Source: Mucilaginibacter sp. CSA2-8R
GTDB taxonomy: Bacteria; Bacteroidota; Bacteroidia; Sphingobacteriales; Sphingobacteriaceae
Length of the DNA stretch: 64,000 bases
Direction of reading: 5' to 3'
Assembly (NCBI RefSeq): GCF_038806765.1
Contig: NZ_CP152389.1
Span: 3,100,001 to 3,164,000 of the forward strand
In this document: positions 50,476 through 58,321 of the stretch, piece by piece
Numbering within the stretch: the stretch's first letter is position 1
Layout: every line of letters starts with the position of its first letter
The notes under the pieces: generated by a model
Databases searched by the model: none
What the model was told of the DNA's origin: nothing
Seen by the model: the letters and a program-made list of their open reading frames with translations, nothing else
Translations under genes and position numbers: made by a program

Positions 50476-50751
50476 TCAATTCAAGAACCGCACGTGGGTA
50501 TACACTTCGTATTTAAAGTCCTGACTCAGGTTCCAGATGTGGTCGTAGCGGGCCTGCAGGTCGGCTTCGTCATGGCAGCAATAACAGGCTACCAGGCGGG
50601 CGGCGCGCAGCTGCAGGTCAAGCTCGTCGAGCTGCTGGTTGTAGCTCTTTACTTTCACCATGGCAAGCGGCAATTCAAACAAGCGCTGTTCGCGCAGTTG
50701 CAGCACCTTTTCAGGCGTGTGCATTAGTTTTATTTTTTTAGCAGTACTCAT
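50476..50751 (-). CDS. small phage-region hypothetical protein
   Basis: 91 residues from the ATG at 50751 (MSTAKKIKLMHTPEKVLQLR); the frame is open upstream but reaches repeat-like DNA. Predicted helical and basic, with ELPLAMVKVKSYNQQLDELD and a Cys pair in RLVACYCCHDEADLQARYDH. It is the first gene divergent from the repressor across a 470-bp control region, in the position of cro-side early genes. No family recognised. Confidence 0.65.
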   Translation of the reverse strand: MSTAKKIKLMHTPEKVLQLREQRLFELPLAMVKVKSYNQQLDELDLQLRAARLVACYCCHDEADLQARYDHIWNLSQDFKYEVYTHVRFLN

Positions 50752-51113
50752 ATTTAATTTTCTTTTAATTGATTTTGGAAGCCAATAATTGATTGATAGA
50801 AAAGCAATGAGTGGATTTTTAATGAGCGAATGAGTGAATAAACCCTCCACCTACGCACGCTATCGCGAGGTACGGGCGCCATCTCTTCAAGCTGAGCCAG
50901 CCTTTAGATATCACGTTTAACCTTAACCGGCGCTTGCCTATTGGCGAGTTACCAACCCCTCATTTACCTGTCCGGCGGCGAACCTACCCCTGTATTTCGC
51001 AATGACGCAGTTGGCTTTATAAGCTCATTCACTCGTTTAAAACTCCTCTTTGGTTGTCATCTGCAAATCATTCACTCATTTACATCCATTCACTCATTGA
51101 CTTCTTGCTTTAC

Positions 51114-51125
51114 GTAAATATTTAC
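51114..51125. promoter_or_regulatory. candidate operator 1 (GTAAATATTTAC)
   Basis: A perfect 12-bp palindrome about 95 bp upstream of the repressor ATG. It shares the GTAAAT half-site with operator 2 and with GCGTAAACATC at ~51139. Confidence 0.6.
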
Positions 51126-51156
51126 ACTATTTTTGTTGCGTAAACATCATATACAA

Positions 51157-51177
51157 ATGTAAATACAATATTTACAT
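51157..51177. promoter_or_regulatory. candidate operator 2 (ATGTAAATA-caa-TATTTACAT)
   Basis: A perfect 9-bp inverted repeat with a 3-bp spacer, 43 bp upstream of the repressor ATG. Same half-site as operator 1. Confidence 0.65.
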
Positions 51178-51220
51178 AAATACTAAAAACATTAGCATTA
51201 ATTTTTTGTTCATTATACAC

Positions 51221-51961
51221 ATGACTGATTATCAGGGTATAAAATTTAAGGAATACTTACACCGAAACAGCATCAAGGTGGTTGATGCTGCCAAGCAATT
51301 AGGTGTGAGCAGGCAGAACTTGTACCAATATTTTAGGTCGGATACACTTTCGCGAGAGACAGTAAATAACTTATTAACAGTGTTTAAAACATCAGAACAA
51401 GAAATTTTTGGTACCCCGCCCGAGGCCGGTAACGGAAAATCTATGGGCGAGGTTAATTACCCGCTCGACCCTAATGAAACGCCTTTTGTGGATATTGGCG
51501 GCGGCCAGTACCTCATGATTGTGCCTCTGGTTAATGAGTATGCCTACGCGGGTTACCTGTCGGGCTATAAGGACAATGAGTACATTGAGGATTTGCCCAA
51601 GCACACTATTGTAGTGCAAAAACAGCACCGCGGCCACTACCGCGCCTTCGAGGTCATCGGCGAGAGTATGGAGAACCCCGAACTACCGCGCGAGAGTATT
51701 TACGACGGCTCGATTGTAACGGGCCGGGAGGTGCAGCCCCACCTGTGGCGCAGCCGCCTGCACACCCACCGCTGGAAAGATTTTGTGATTGTGCATAAAG
51801 AAGGGATCCTCATTAAGCGCATTGCCAGCCACAGTGTAGACGATGGTATGGTCGAGCTCGAATCGCTCAACCCCAATAAGACCCAGTATCCCAACCGCAC
51901 CGTGCACCTGGATGATGTTGACCAGATTTATAATATTGTGAATGTAACGCAGTACAGGTAA
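51221..51961 (+). CDS. CI/LexA-type phage repressor (HTH plus S24 peptidase domain)
   Basis: 246 residues from the ATG at 51221; the frame is open 15 bp earlier only by TTG. N-terminal helix-turn-helix: VVDAAKQLGVSRQNLYQYFR, with SRETVNNLLTVFKTSEQEIF. The C-terminal S24-like domain has YRAFEVIGESMENPELPRES, where GESM contains the nucleophile Ser, and FVIVHKEGILIKRI with the candidate general-base Lys. It likely represses the divergent early operon by binding the GTAAATA palindromes and cleaves itself on DNA damage. A linker of ~50 residues joins the domains. Confidence 0.88.
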   Translation: MTDYQGIKFKEYLHRNSIKVVDAAKQLGVSRQNLYQYFRSDTLSRETVNNLLTVFKTSEQEIFGTPPEAGNGKSMGEVNYPLDPNETPFVDIGGGQYLMIVPLVNEYAYAGYLSGYKDNEYIEDLPKHTIVVQKQHRGHYRAFEVIGESMENPELPRESIYDGSIVTGREVQPHLWRSRLHTHRWKDFVIVHKEGILIKRIASHSVDDGMVELESLNPNKTQYPNRTVHLDDVDQIYNIVNVTQYR

Positions 51962-52144
51962 TGCAATGAGTAAATGAGTGAGTGAAACCAATGAATATCT
52001 GTACTCTTGACTCTATACTCTTGGTTCTTGGCTCTTAATTCTCATCTCACTCCTCTCGCTGTCATTTTGAACGATAGTGAGAAATTTTGTTCGGCCTTGC
52101 GTGTAAATGGTGTTTATTATAATTAATGTTCCGTCATGCCGAAT

Positions 52145-52470
52145 TTATTTCGGCATCCCACGCGCTAAGTAACGAATGTTTCTGCAGTTTTGAAGTTGAG
52201 TTGATGGTTGTTAACTTACTGTAGTCTGCTCTATGCCGCAGTGGCATGTTACTTTTGTCTTGATACAAAAGTAACCAAAAAATCAAGTCACCTCCCGCTT
52301 GCTTCTTTGCCGCACAGGGCCATTGCCCTGCAAAGCCCGGCAGCACCACAGGCTGTTTATATTTTGCCCCGTTGCCCGCTTGGGCCCATGCTTCTGCAAA
52401 ATCTAAAAGGCCTTTGCAACCGCACAGGCCCGCTCGTGCTGCCCGCCTTTCGGCCTAAGCTGGGGAGGAT
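52145..52470 (-). repeat. long hairpin-rich interspersed element, copy 6 (inverted)
   Basis: It begins at the fused GCCGAATTTATTTCGGCATC arm, then GCGCTAAGTAACGAATG, GCTCTATGCCGCAGTGGCAT, hairpin GTTACTTTTGT-cttgat-ACAAAAGTAAC, TCACCTCCCGCTTGCTTC, CCCTGCAAAGCCCGGCAGC, GCAAAATCTAAAAGGCCTTT, and ends CCTTTCGGCCTAAGCTGGGG. Followed by two CCCCTGAAGGGGG palindromes (~52500 and ~52620). Confidence 0.8.
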
Positions 52471-52701
52471 GACGAGAAGGAAGCCAAGCCCCCCCAAAGC
52501 CCCCCAGCCCCTGAAGGGGGAGCTTTTGAAGCGCATGATGGAATGATATGTTGTAAAAAAGTTAAGTTTTTGATTGATGTTTTTTGCATTTAGGTCTGTG
52601 TAATATGATAATCCGTCCAGCTAATCAAAAGCTCCCCCTTTAGGTGGCTGGGGGTAAACCATTTTTGTTTCCGCAGGTTACTCTACCAAACAAATACCAC
52701 C

Positions 52702-53259
52702 ATGATTAGAAAGTTATTTACCGCCGCGGCATTTTTAGGTGCCTTTACCTTGAACACTGCCCGGGCGCAAGAATATGTATCGCCTACTAATCCGGCTAAA
52801 ACGGGTAACTCGCCGGGGGTTAAGGTCAAGTTGCTGAGCGAGTCGCAGAACATCAAAACTTACATCTTGATATTTGCTAAAGGCGACGAGGTAATGTCGG
52901 GCTTAACCGAGTTTGCACAAAAATACAAAGTAACCAGCGCCAGCTTTACCGCCATTGGCGATGCCACCGATGCGCGCGTGGGCTGGTACGAGCAAAGCCG
53001 CAAAATGTTTAAAGTAACTCCCATTACCGAGCCTGCCGAAATTACTTCGCTCATTGGCGACATCGCGATGTACAACGGCAAACCGGTAGTGCACGGCCAC
53101 ATTAACCTGGCCACCAGCGACGGCCTCGTGCACGGCGGCCACCTGCTCGAAGCTCACATTTTCCCTACCTTGGAGGTGGTGGTAACCGTACAACCCACCA
53201 CGATGTACAAAAAGCTATATACCGAAGCCGGAGCGACAATTATTGATGCAGAGAAGTAG
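52702..53259 (+). CDS. secreted PPC-domain (DUF296) protein
   Basis: 185 residues with an N-terminal signal peptide (MIRKLFTAAAFLGAFTLNTA, cleavage near ARAQ). The rest is one PPC/DUF296 domain: LTEFAQKYKVTSASFTAIGD, ITSLIGDIAMYNGKPVVHGH, INLATSDGLVHGGHLLEAHI, FPTLEVVVTVQP. The GKP-x-x-HGHI and GGHLLEAHI His motifs are those of the family, which forms trimers with a potential metal site. Cytoplasmic members bind DNA; an exported form implies another role, unknown. Single gene following two palindromic repeats. Confidence 0.9.
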   Translation: MIRKLFTAAAFLGAFTLNTARAQEYVSPTNPAKTGNSPGVKVKLLSESQNIKTYILIFAKGDEVMSGLTEFAQKYKVTSASFTAIGDATDARVGWYEQSRKMFKVTPITEPAEITSLIGDIAMYNGKPVVHGHINLATSDGLVHGGHLLEAHIFPTLEVVVTVQPTTMYKKLYTEAGATIIDAEK

Positions 53260-53563
53260 TTATTAGGTTATTGAGTTTATTAGAGGGGCGAAAGCCAATG
53301 AGTGATTGAGTGAGTTGTGAATAAGTGAATTTTGGATGTGCAGGTGTGCGGATGGGGAGTCAATAGGGTCTGTATTCTTGACTCCATACTCTTGATTCTA
53401 CACTCTTGGCTCTCCCCCCTCCTCCTGTCATCTTGAGCGGCAGCGAAATATCTTGATACACGCGACAAGTAAACACGCGATTTGTCTTTATTCTTGGCTC
53501 TTTACTCTTGATTCTTGGCTCTTCGTTCTTGTCTCTTAGCTCCTGGCTCTCCCAACCCACTTC
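53260..53563. repeat. stack of short dispersed repeats
   Basis: GAAAGCCAATGAGTGATTGAG (core GCCAATGAGTGATTGAGTGA), then TCTTGACTCCATACTCTTGA and TTCTTGGCTCTTTACTCTTG pyrimidine units around the TCATCTTGAGCGGCAGCGAA motif. It fills the whole gap between two genes and may act as a bidirectional terminator region. Confidence 0.55.
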
Positions 53564-54331
53564 TTAACAATCCCAAATAAATATACTTCCTTTATAATTC
53601 TGCACTTTTTGCTGCACTTCTTTAAGATCAATAAATAAAAACGGCGCTACAATATACTCGTAAGAATCTTTTCCCGGGCTTTTGGCTTGCAAACTCAGAA
53701 ACTCTTCGTCAGCCTGCTGTTCAAGGTGATCATTTTTAACATGGTCGGTAGCTAAAGCTAATCTATCAGAGGAATAATAGCTCATGTCATTTTTGTCGTC
53801 GCCATCTTGCCAAAGCTTGCGTAATAGGATCAGCAGGTAACTGAGGGCTTCTTTAAAAAAATGGTTCTCATAGAGGTATATACTACCTGAATCATTATGA
53901 TAAAGACAAGACTTCACATAGTCGTCTTCCATACCGTTAAACCATGTATGATTTCCTAATTGATTGCCATACACCCAGCATTTATCTCTTTGGTTAAGCT
54001 CATAAAGCACATCATAACCATAATCTGACCAGGTTTGTTCGTAGCCGTCCGTATCGCAATCATATAAATCCAATAACCAATCGAATGGTATATTTATGCA
54101 TAAAATATCGGCTCGTTTGGGTTCGGTCCGCAAAACATTAATAATTTCCCTTGCGGTTACCGGGCCTGTCCGGTTGTAGGTTTGCCAATCAAAGCGGGGT
54201 AACTTAAACACGGCATCTTCAACATATTTATCAAACGGCAACCGGCCATGCAACTCTGCCTCCAATTTATCAGCCAGGGTGGTTGATAGTTTTTGGTGAT
54301 TGAGCGTAAAGGTAAATGTTGATCTGCCCAT
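53564..54331 (-). CDS. acidic hypothetical protein
   Basis: 255 residues, soluble, acidic and aromatic. MGRSTFTFTLNHQKLSTTLA, IPFDWLLDLYDCDTDGYEQT, WSDYGYDVLYELNQRDKCWV, YENHFFKEALSYLLILLRKL and FLFIDLKEVQQKVQNYKG. No signal, membrane segment or catalytic motif is seen. The mixed alpha/beta pattern and composition recall immunity-type proteins, but no family is recognised. Confidence 0.7.
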   Translation of the reverse strand: MGRSTFTFTLNHQKLSTTLADKLEAELHGRLPFDKYVEDAVFKLPRFDWQTYNRTGPVTAREIINVLRTEPKRADILCINIPFDWLLDLYDCDTDGYEQTWSDYGYDVLYELNQRDKCWVYGNQLGNHTWFNGMEDDYVKSCLYHNDSGSIYLYENHFFKEALSYLLILLRKLWQDGDDKNDMSYYSSDRLALATDHVKNDHLEQQADEEFLSLQAKSPGKDSYEYIVAPFLFIDLKEVQQKVQNYKGSIFIWDC

Positions 54332-55041
54332 GGGTTTGATGTAGAGGTTTTACTTTGCTTTAAAGATGAGATTTTAGGTCGAAATCAGGAAGAACTTATA
54401 AAGGTCTGCCTTTCACCCTGTTTTATCTAACATTATTATTCATTAAATCATCATAAATCACATGTTATAAGCGCCTTATAATTTCCATCAAAGTTATTGT
54501 AGAGATATTCAGTACCTGCCTGTTTTTGAATGAACACCCGCCCTTACAGCACAAAGAACTTGCAGGGCTGGTAAGATAGTCGCTATACCTCTTTACTACT
54601 GCTTCACAACTCCCCTACTCTACTACTTTGTTTTTTCCGGCGCATGCTTACTCGCAACAGTAAGTTGGCGGCCAGGCGTATGGAGGAGTATAGAACCGGG
54701 ATTACAGAATACTGGCGCGTTGCATCACATTCGGTAGTCGCGAGTATCAGGATCTATCGCTGTCGCTTAAGATGATAGTTGGAGAGAGACAAGAACTAAG
54801 AGACAAGAGCCAGGAACCAAGATTAAAAGTTCGACCTGACTATTCACTCAGTCTATCAGTCACACGTTGGCTTATTAGCTATCTTCGGTACCGGCGCGGA
54901 TTTAGAGCGCTTGAACCGAGTTACTATCACTCGTGTTCGGCGATGCAGGCATTGGTAAACATTGTGCTGTCCGGCCCAGCAAACTTGCGCCGGTGGGTAT
55001 AGCTTAAGGCTGTTAACCATAGCAAATTAATACTGTCCATG
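54332..55041. other. 710-bp spacer with degraded REPINs
   Basis: The first 200 bp are plain A+T-rich sequence. From ~54630, diverged RAYT-family pieces can be read (CCGGCGCATGCTTACTCGC; TACCGGCGCGGATTTAGAGC at ~54891 with CAAACTTGCGCCGGTGGG at ~54980), plus GATCTATCGCTGTCGCTTAA. No gene is seen. Confidence 0.45.
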
Positions 55042-55551
55042 TTAGTTATGAATTGCTTTTTTCAAAGAGCTCATGATGGGTGTTTCGAAAAACTCTTCAA
55101 TCACATATAGCTTTTTTATGCCAGCATTATCAGCTTCTAACATCCAAACATTATTTCCTTTAAAAAATGAATCCCCTTTTAGTGGTGTGAGGATGACTAA
55201 ACTTGAATGCATTGAAACATCAATGGATTTATACCTAAACCAGCTAAATGTTTTTATTTTAATTATCTGATTATCAATTATCAAATTACTCAATAAACCA
55301 TTCATGTAACGTCCTCTTACAATTAATGGCGTGTACACGAAAGCCTTAACTATCAATATTAAAGGCAATAGTAAAATAAAAAGTAATTTAATGGTGATGC
55401 CAACAATCAGCGTAAACCATAACACGCATATCATTACGGATAAGGGTGCGAAAAGGTAAATGCCTCGCATGGTATCTGTTTTCCAATTATTGTAAAAAGC
55501 AAGAGCGTTGGCATTGGCAACAAACACCATATTATTATTAGGTTCGGTCAT
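55042..55551 (-). CDS. membrane protein, hypothetical (PH-like C-terminus possible)
   Basis: 169 residues from the ATG at 55551 (MTEPNNNMVFVANANALAFY); an upstream start would overlap the preceding gene. Two transmembrane helices: about 33-57 (IYLFAPLSVMICVLWFTLIV) and 60-80 (LLFILLLPLILIVKAFVYT). The C-terminal ~85 residues are beta-rich (IIDNQIIKIKTFSWFRYKSI, DVSMHSSLVILTPLKGDSFF), comparable in layout to the PH-domain protein at 4691 but too diverged to assign. It lies 31 bp after the 55583 gene on the same strand, a probable operon. Confidence 0.65.
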   Translation of the reverse strand: MTEPNNNMVFVANANALAFYNNWKTDTMRGIYLFAPLSVMICVLWFTLIVGITIKLLFILLLPLILIVKAFVYTPLIVRGRYMNGLLSNLIIDNQIIKIKTFSWFRYKSIDVSMHSSLVILTPLKGDSFFKGNNVWMLEADNAGIKKLYVIEEFFETPIMSSLKKAIHN

Positions 55552-55582
55552 AAATTCCCTTGTTACCTGCCTGAAGCCTAAA

Positions 55583-55906
55583 TTAAATATTAGCACTGTA
55601 AAAGGCAATCATAACCAAAATTAAAACCGGAGATACAAAACAGGCGCCCATCAGCAGGTAAAACCGCGCTTGTATCCTGTTTACCGCAGCTGCAAGTAGG
55701 GCGATCACCGTAATAATCAGGCTAAATATCGAAAGTAAAACCATCAAATTACCCAGTCCGTCCTGATAACCCAGTCCGTAAAATGCAGCATCCTGTTGGT
55801 TGTGATGATAAAACTGCCATAAACTGTACCCGTACATCAGCCAGCCAAAAACGAACAACACCAGCAAAATAGCAAATGCCGGGTGAGATTTAAATAGTTT
55901 AAGCAT
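55583..55906 (-). CDS. small integral membrane protein, hypothetical
   Basis: 107 residues from the ATG at 55906 (MLKLFKSHPAFAILLVLFVF). Three hydrophobic segments: 8-26, about 50-70 (LGNLMVLLSIFSLIITVIAL) and 80-102 (RFYLLMGACFVSPVLILVMI). A short loop with YHHNQQDAAFYGLGYQDG lies between helices 1 and 2. No family recognised. First gene of a probable two-gene operon with 55042. Confidence 0.65.
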   Translation of the reverse strand: MLKLFKSHPAFAILLVLFVFGWLMYGYSLWQFYHHNQQDAAFYGLGYQDGLGNLMVLLSIFSLIITVIALLAAAVNRIQARFYLLMGACFVSPVLILVMIAFYSANI

Positions 55907-56150
55907 CGGGGAGTTGGTTGATGGTTTAGTGTTAATCCCGAACATCGGCAAAGGTAACCTGGTATGCAGAGGTAAAACAGCAACTGGGAGCCAAAAACCG
56001 AGAGAAGAAGTTTAACCAGCCAATTCACTCATCGCGAGTAGCAAGATTTCTTATTAGCATTCGAAATGACAGGATAGAGTTTTATTTGCTCCTTCACTTA
56101 GTCTATCATTCACTCATTCAAAATTCACACATTGGGCGTCACTCACTCAC

Positions 56151-57497
56151 TCATTGGCTTCCCCCTCCTCCTGTCCGTTTGATTTTGCGGCTTTTGAGGA
56201 ATTGCTGGGTTTTGATGTTTTCCCACATGATGAGTTTTTCTTCCACGCGGTGAAAGGCGCGGATGTCGCCGTCTTGCGATACCACCAGGCCCAGGGCTTC
56301 GGGGTGGTTCCAGCAGTAGGCAATCATGGAGCGGTGGCGGGTGCCAAAGTGCATAGGGTCGGCCGCTTTGAGCGATTTGGGTGCGGCGGTTGAAGTGTGG
56401 GCCACGTATATTTTGCGGGGCATTTTGCGGCTCTTGAGTACTACGCCAAAGCCCCTGGAGGTCATGTCGCGGTCAAACAGCAGTACGCCATCGACGCAGG
56501 TTTGCGAGGCCAGAAACGAGATGGCACCTTTAATTTCGTCGCCAATTTCTTCTTTTGCCACCAGCGAGCGGCCCTCTTCCTGGTACCAATCCTTTAAAAT
56601 AACGCGCTTGCCGCGGTCCAGCTCATCATCAATCATCGACTCGACCATGTAATTGCGAATCATCTCTTTGGCATAACGGGCCATGGCCATTTTGAGGCGG
56701 TTGTACCTGATGCTGTACTTGATGTCAGCATCAGGATGGCTATCGGTTATCAGCATAGCGCCGCCGTGCCGGTAGTTCTGGATGCGCAGCAGCAGGCGCG
56801 AAATGGTTTGTATCCACAGTTCGTCAATAAACGTTTCCCACTCTTCCGGGGGCTCGCCGGGGTAGTTTTCTTTTAAAAAATCGTTCAGCTCTTCTTTCAA
56901 CCCAACGGCATTATCTTTTAGTATTTTAGATACGGGGCCAATGGTAAACACATCCAGGTAGCGCGATACCAGCACGTTTTGCTTAAGGGTAGCCAGCAAT
57001 TCGTAATCAAACAGCACATTTAGGGTACCCACATTGCTGATGGATACCTGGAACAGTCCAGGCTGCTCGGAGCCTGAGTCCGACTCGTAATTCAGGAAGC
57101 TTTGGTAATGGATGGCCTGATCAATCATCCCCCAAATAAAGAGCTTACCCGCCGCATTGTAATACACCGCCAGCGAGGTGGTAGATGGGTCGGCCGCGTT
57201 TGATAACTTAGTGAGCGTGCGGATGTTATACTCCAGTGGCGCATCAAAAGGTACTACGCTCCAGCGTTCGGCCACGATGCGTTTAGGAGGTTTAGGGTCG
57301 GGGTTATCCGGGTCGATTAGGGTAACCGTTACCTTTACCAGGTGGCTCTCTTCGGTTTGCATGCTGGTATAAAACAGCACCTCAAACAAACCCTCGAGCA
57401 CGGCCAAAGGCGGTATAGGCAACAGCAGCTTTACGTGCTTAAGCTTATCGAGCACATGCAGGGCCAAGTCCTGCTGGTTTGAATTTAGCTTCGACAT
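56151..57497 (-). CDS. DisA-fold (diadenylate cyclase-like, DACNV-type) protein
   Basis: 448 residues from the ATG at 57497 (MSKLNSNQQDLALHVLDKLK); the upstream extension translates a palindromic repeat and is rejected. The C-terminal ~130 residues follow the DAC/DisA_N pattern: CVDGVLLFDRDMTSRGFGVV (the DGA-like motif as DGV) and FGTRHRSMIAYCWNHPEALG with the TRHR motif, then VVSQDGDIRAFH. The N-terminal ~300 residues are a separate domain (LVKVTVTLIDPDNPDPKPPK, WSVVPFDAPLEYNIRTLTKL). I recall the name DACNV for predicted sensor domains of this fold. It may synthesise or bind c-di-AMP-like nucleotides. Confidence 0.75.
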   Translation of the reverse strand: MSKLNSNQQDLALHVLDKLKHVKLLLPIPPLAVLEGLFEVLFYTSMQTEESHLVKVTVTLIDPDNPDPKPPKRIVAERWSVVPFDAPLEYNIRTLTKLSNAADPSTTSLAVYYNAAGKLFIWGMIDQAIHYQSFLNYESDSGSEQPGLFQVSISNVGTLNVLFDYELLATLKQNVLVSRYLDVFTIGPVSKILKDNAVGLKEELNDFLKENYPGEPPEEWETFIDELWIQTISRLLLRIQNYRHGGAMLITDSHPDADIKYSIRYNRLKMAMARYAKEMIRNYMVESMIDDELDRGKRVILKDWYQEEGRSLVAKEEIGDEIKGAISFLASQTCVDGVLLFDRDMTSRGFGVVLKSRKMPRKIYVAHTSTAAPKSLKAADPMHFGTRHRSMIAYCWNHPEALGLVVSQDGDIRAFHRVEEKLIMWENIKTQQFLKSRKIKRTGGGGSQ

Positions 57498-57705
57498 CCG
57501 GAATTTATTAATTTCGATATATGACAAACAGGAAGGCAAAGTGTTTAATCCTGACGCGAGCCCAAGCCCCCGGCCCCCCAAAGGGAAAGCAGAAGTACTA
57601 AGTTGGTTGAGTATTTGCTGGAAAGGAAAGACTTAAAGTTAAAACGGCGATAGTTAATGTTGTAAATCTCTTAAATTCCAAAAAATTCCTGTTCAGACTA
57701 TTCCC

Positions 57706-57800
57706 GCTGCCACAAGCCTCCTGGCTTGTGGCAGCGGGAGGCGGATAGAACGCCGGATATTCTTGTCAGCGGGCCACAAGCCAGGAGGCTTGCGGCAGCA
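57706..57800. repeat. REP inverted pair
   Basis: GCTGCCACAAGCCTCCTGGC, TTGTGGCAGCGGG at the left, GGGCCACAAGCCAGGAGGCT, TGCGGCAGC at the right, in opposite orientation. Confidence 0.85.
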
Positions 57801-57847
57801 ACTGCACCACCCTGCTATTCTAAAGCTCCCCCTTAAGGGGGCTTGGG

Positions 57848-58225
57848 GGCATGTGATCCTCGCCAGCTTCGGATGAAAGGCGGGCAGCACAGGTTGGCCT
57901 CTGCGGTGGCAAAGGCCTTTTAGATTTTGCAGAAGCGCTGGCCTTAAGCAGCGAATCAAGGGCAAAATATAAACAGCCTGTGGTGCAGCCCGGCTTTGCA
58001 GGGTAAAGGCCCTGTGCGCAAAGAAGCAAGCGGGAGGTGACTTGAATTATTCACTTATTGTTTGCCTTTATAGGTGTTCATGAGGTCGCTACGCTTAGTT
58101 TTTGCTTCTTTTGTTTCAAGACAAAAGAAGTAGCCGCTCCGGCAATGAGGAGACGAAGTACGTAAACAACCACTGTTTCACAGTCCAAAATTATAGAACA
58201 GCGAGTTACTCAGCATAACCGTAGT
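57848..58225 (+). repeat. long hairpin-rich interspersed element, copy 7 (subtype A start)
   Basis: CGCCAGCTTCGGATGAAAGG, CCTTTTAGATTTTGCAGAAG, AGCCCGGCTTTGCAGGGTAA, GAAGCAAGCGGGAGGTGACT. Then the subtype B tail: TTATTGTTTGCCTTTATAGG, hairpin TTCTTTTGT-ttcaag-ACAAAAGAA, CTCCGGCAATGAGGAG and a diverged terminus. Confidence 0.8.
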
Positions 58226-58321
58226 TTTAAAACCGGCGTTAGCAGATACGCCTTAAACATCAGCTATAAAAAACTTCCCCCATCACCTTGCATCTCAATA
58301 ACTAAATATTTAGTTTTGATA

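Larger units (their letters stand above)
50752..51220. promoter_or_regulatory. divergent control region of the phage-like element
   Basis: It separates the leftward early operon from the rightward CI-like repressor gene. The first ~350 bp contain dispersed repeats (TTCACTCATTCACTCATTGG type near 51025-51100). The last 110 bp are A+T-rich with palindromes that look like operators. Confidence 0.55.
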
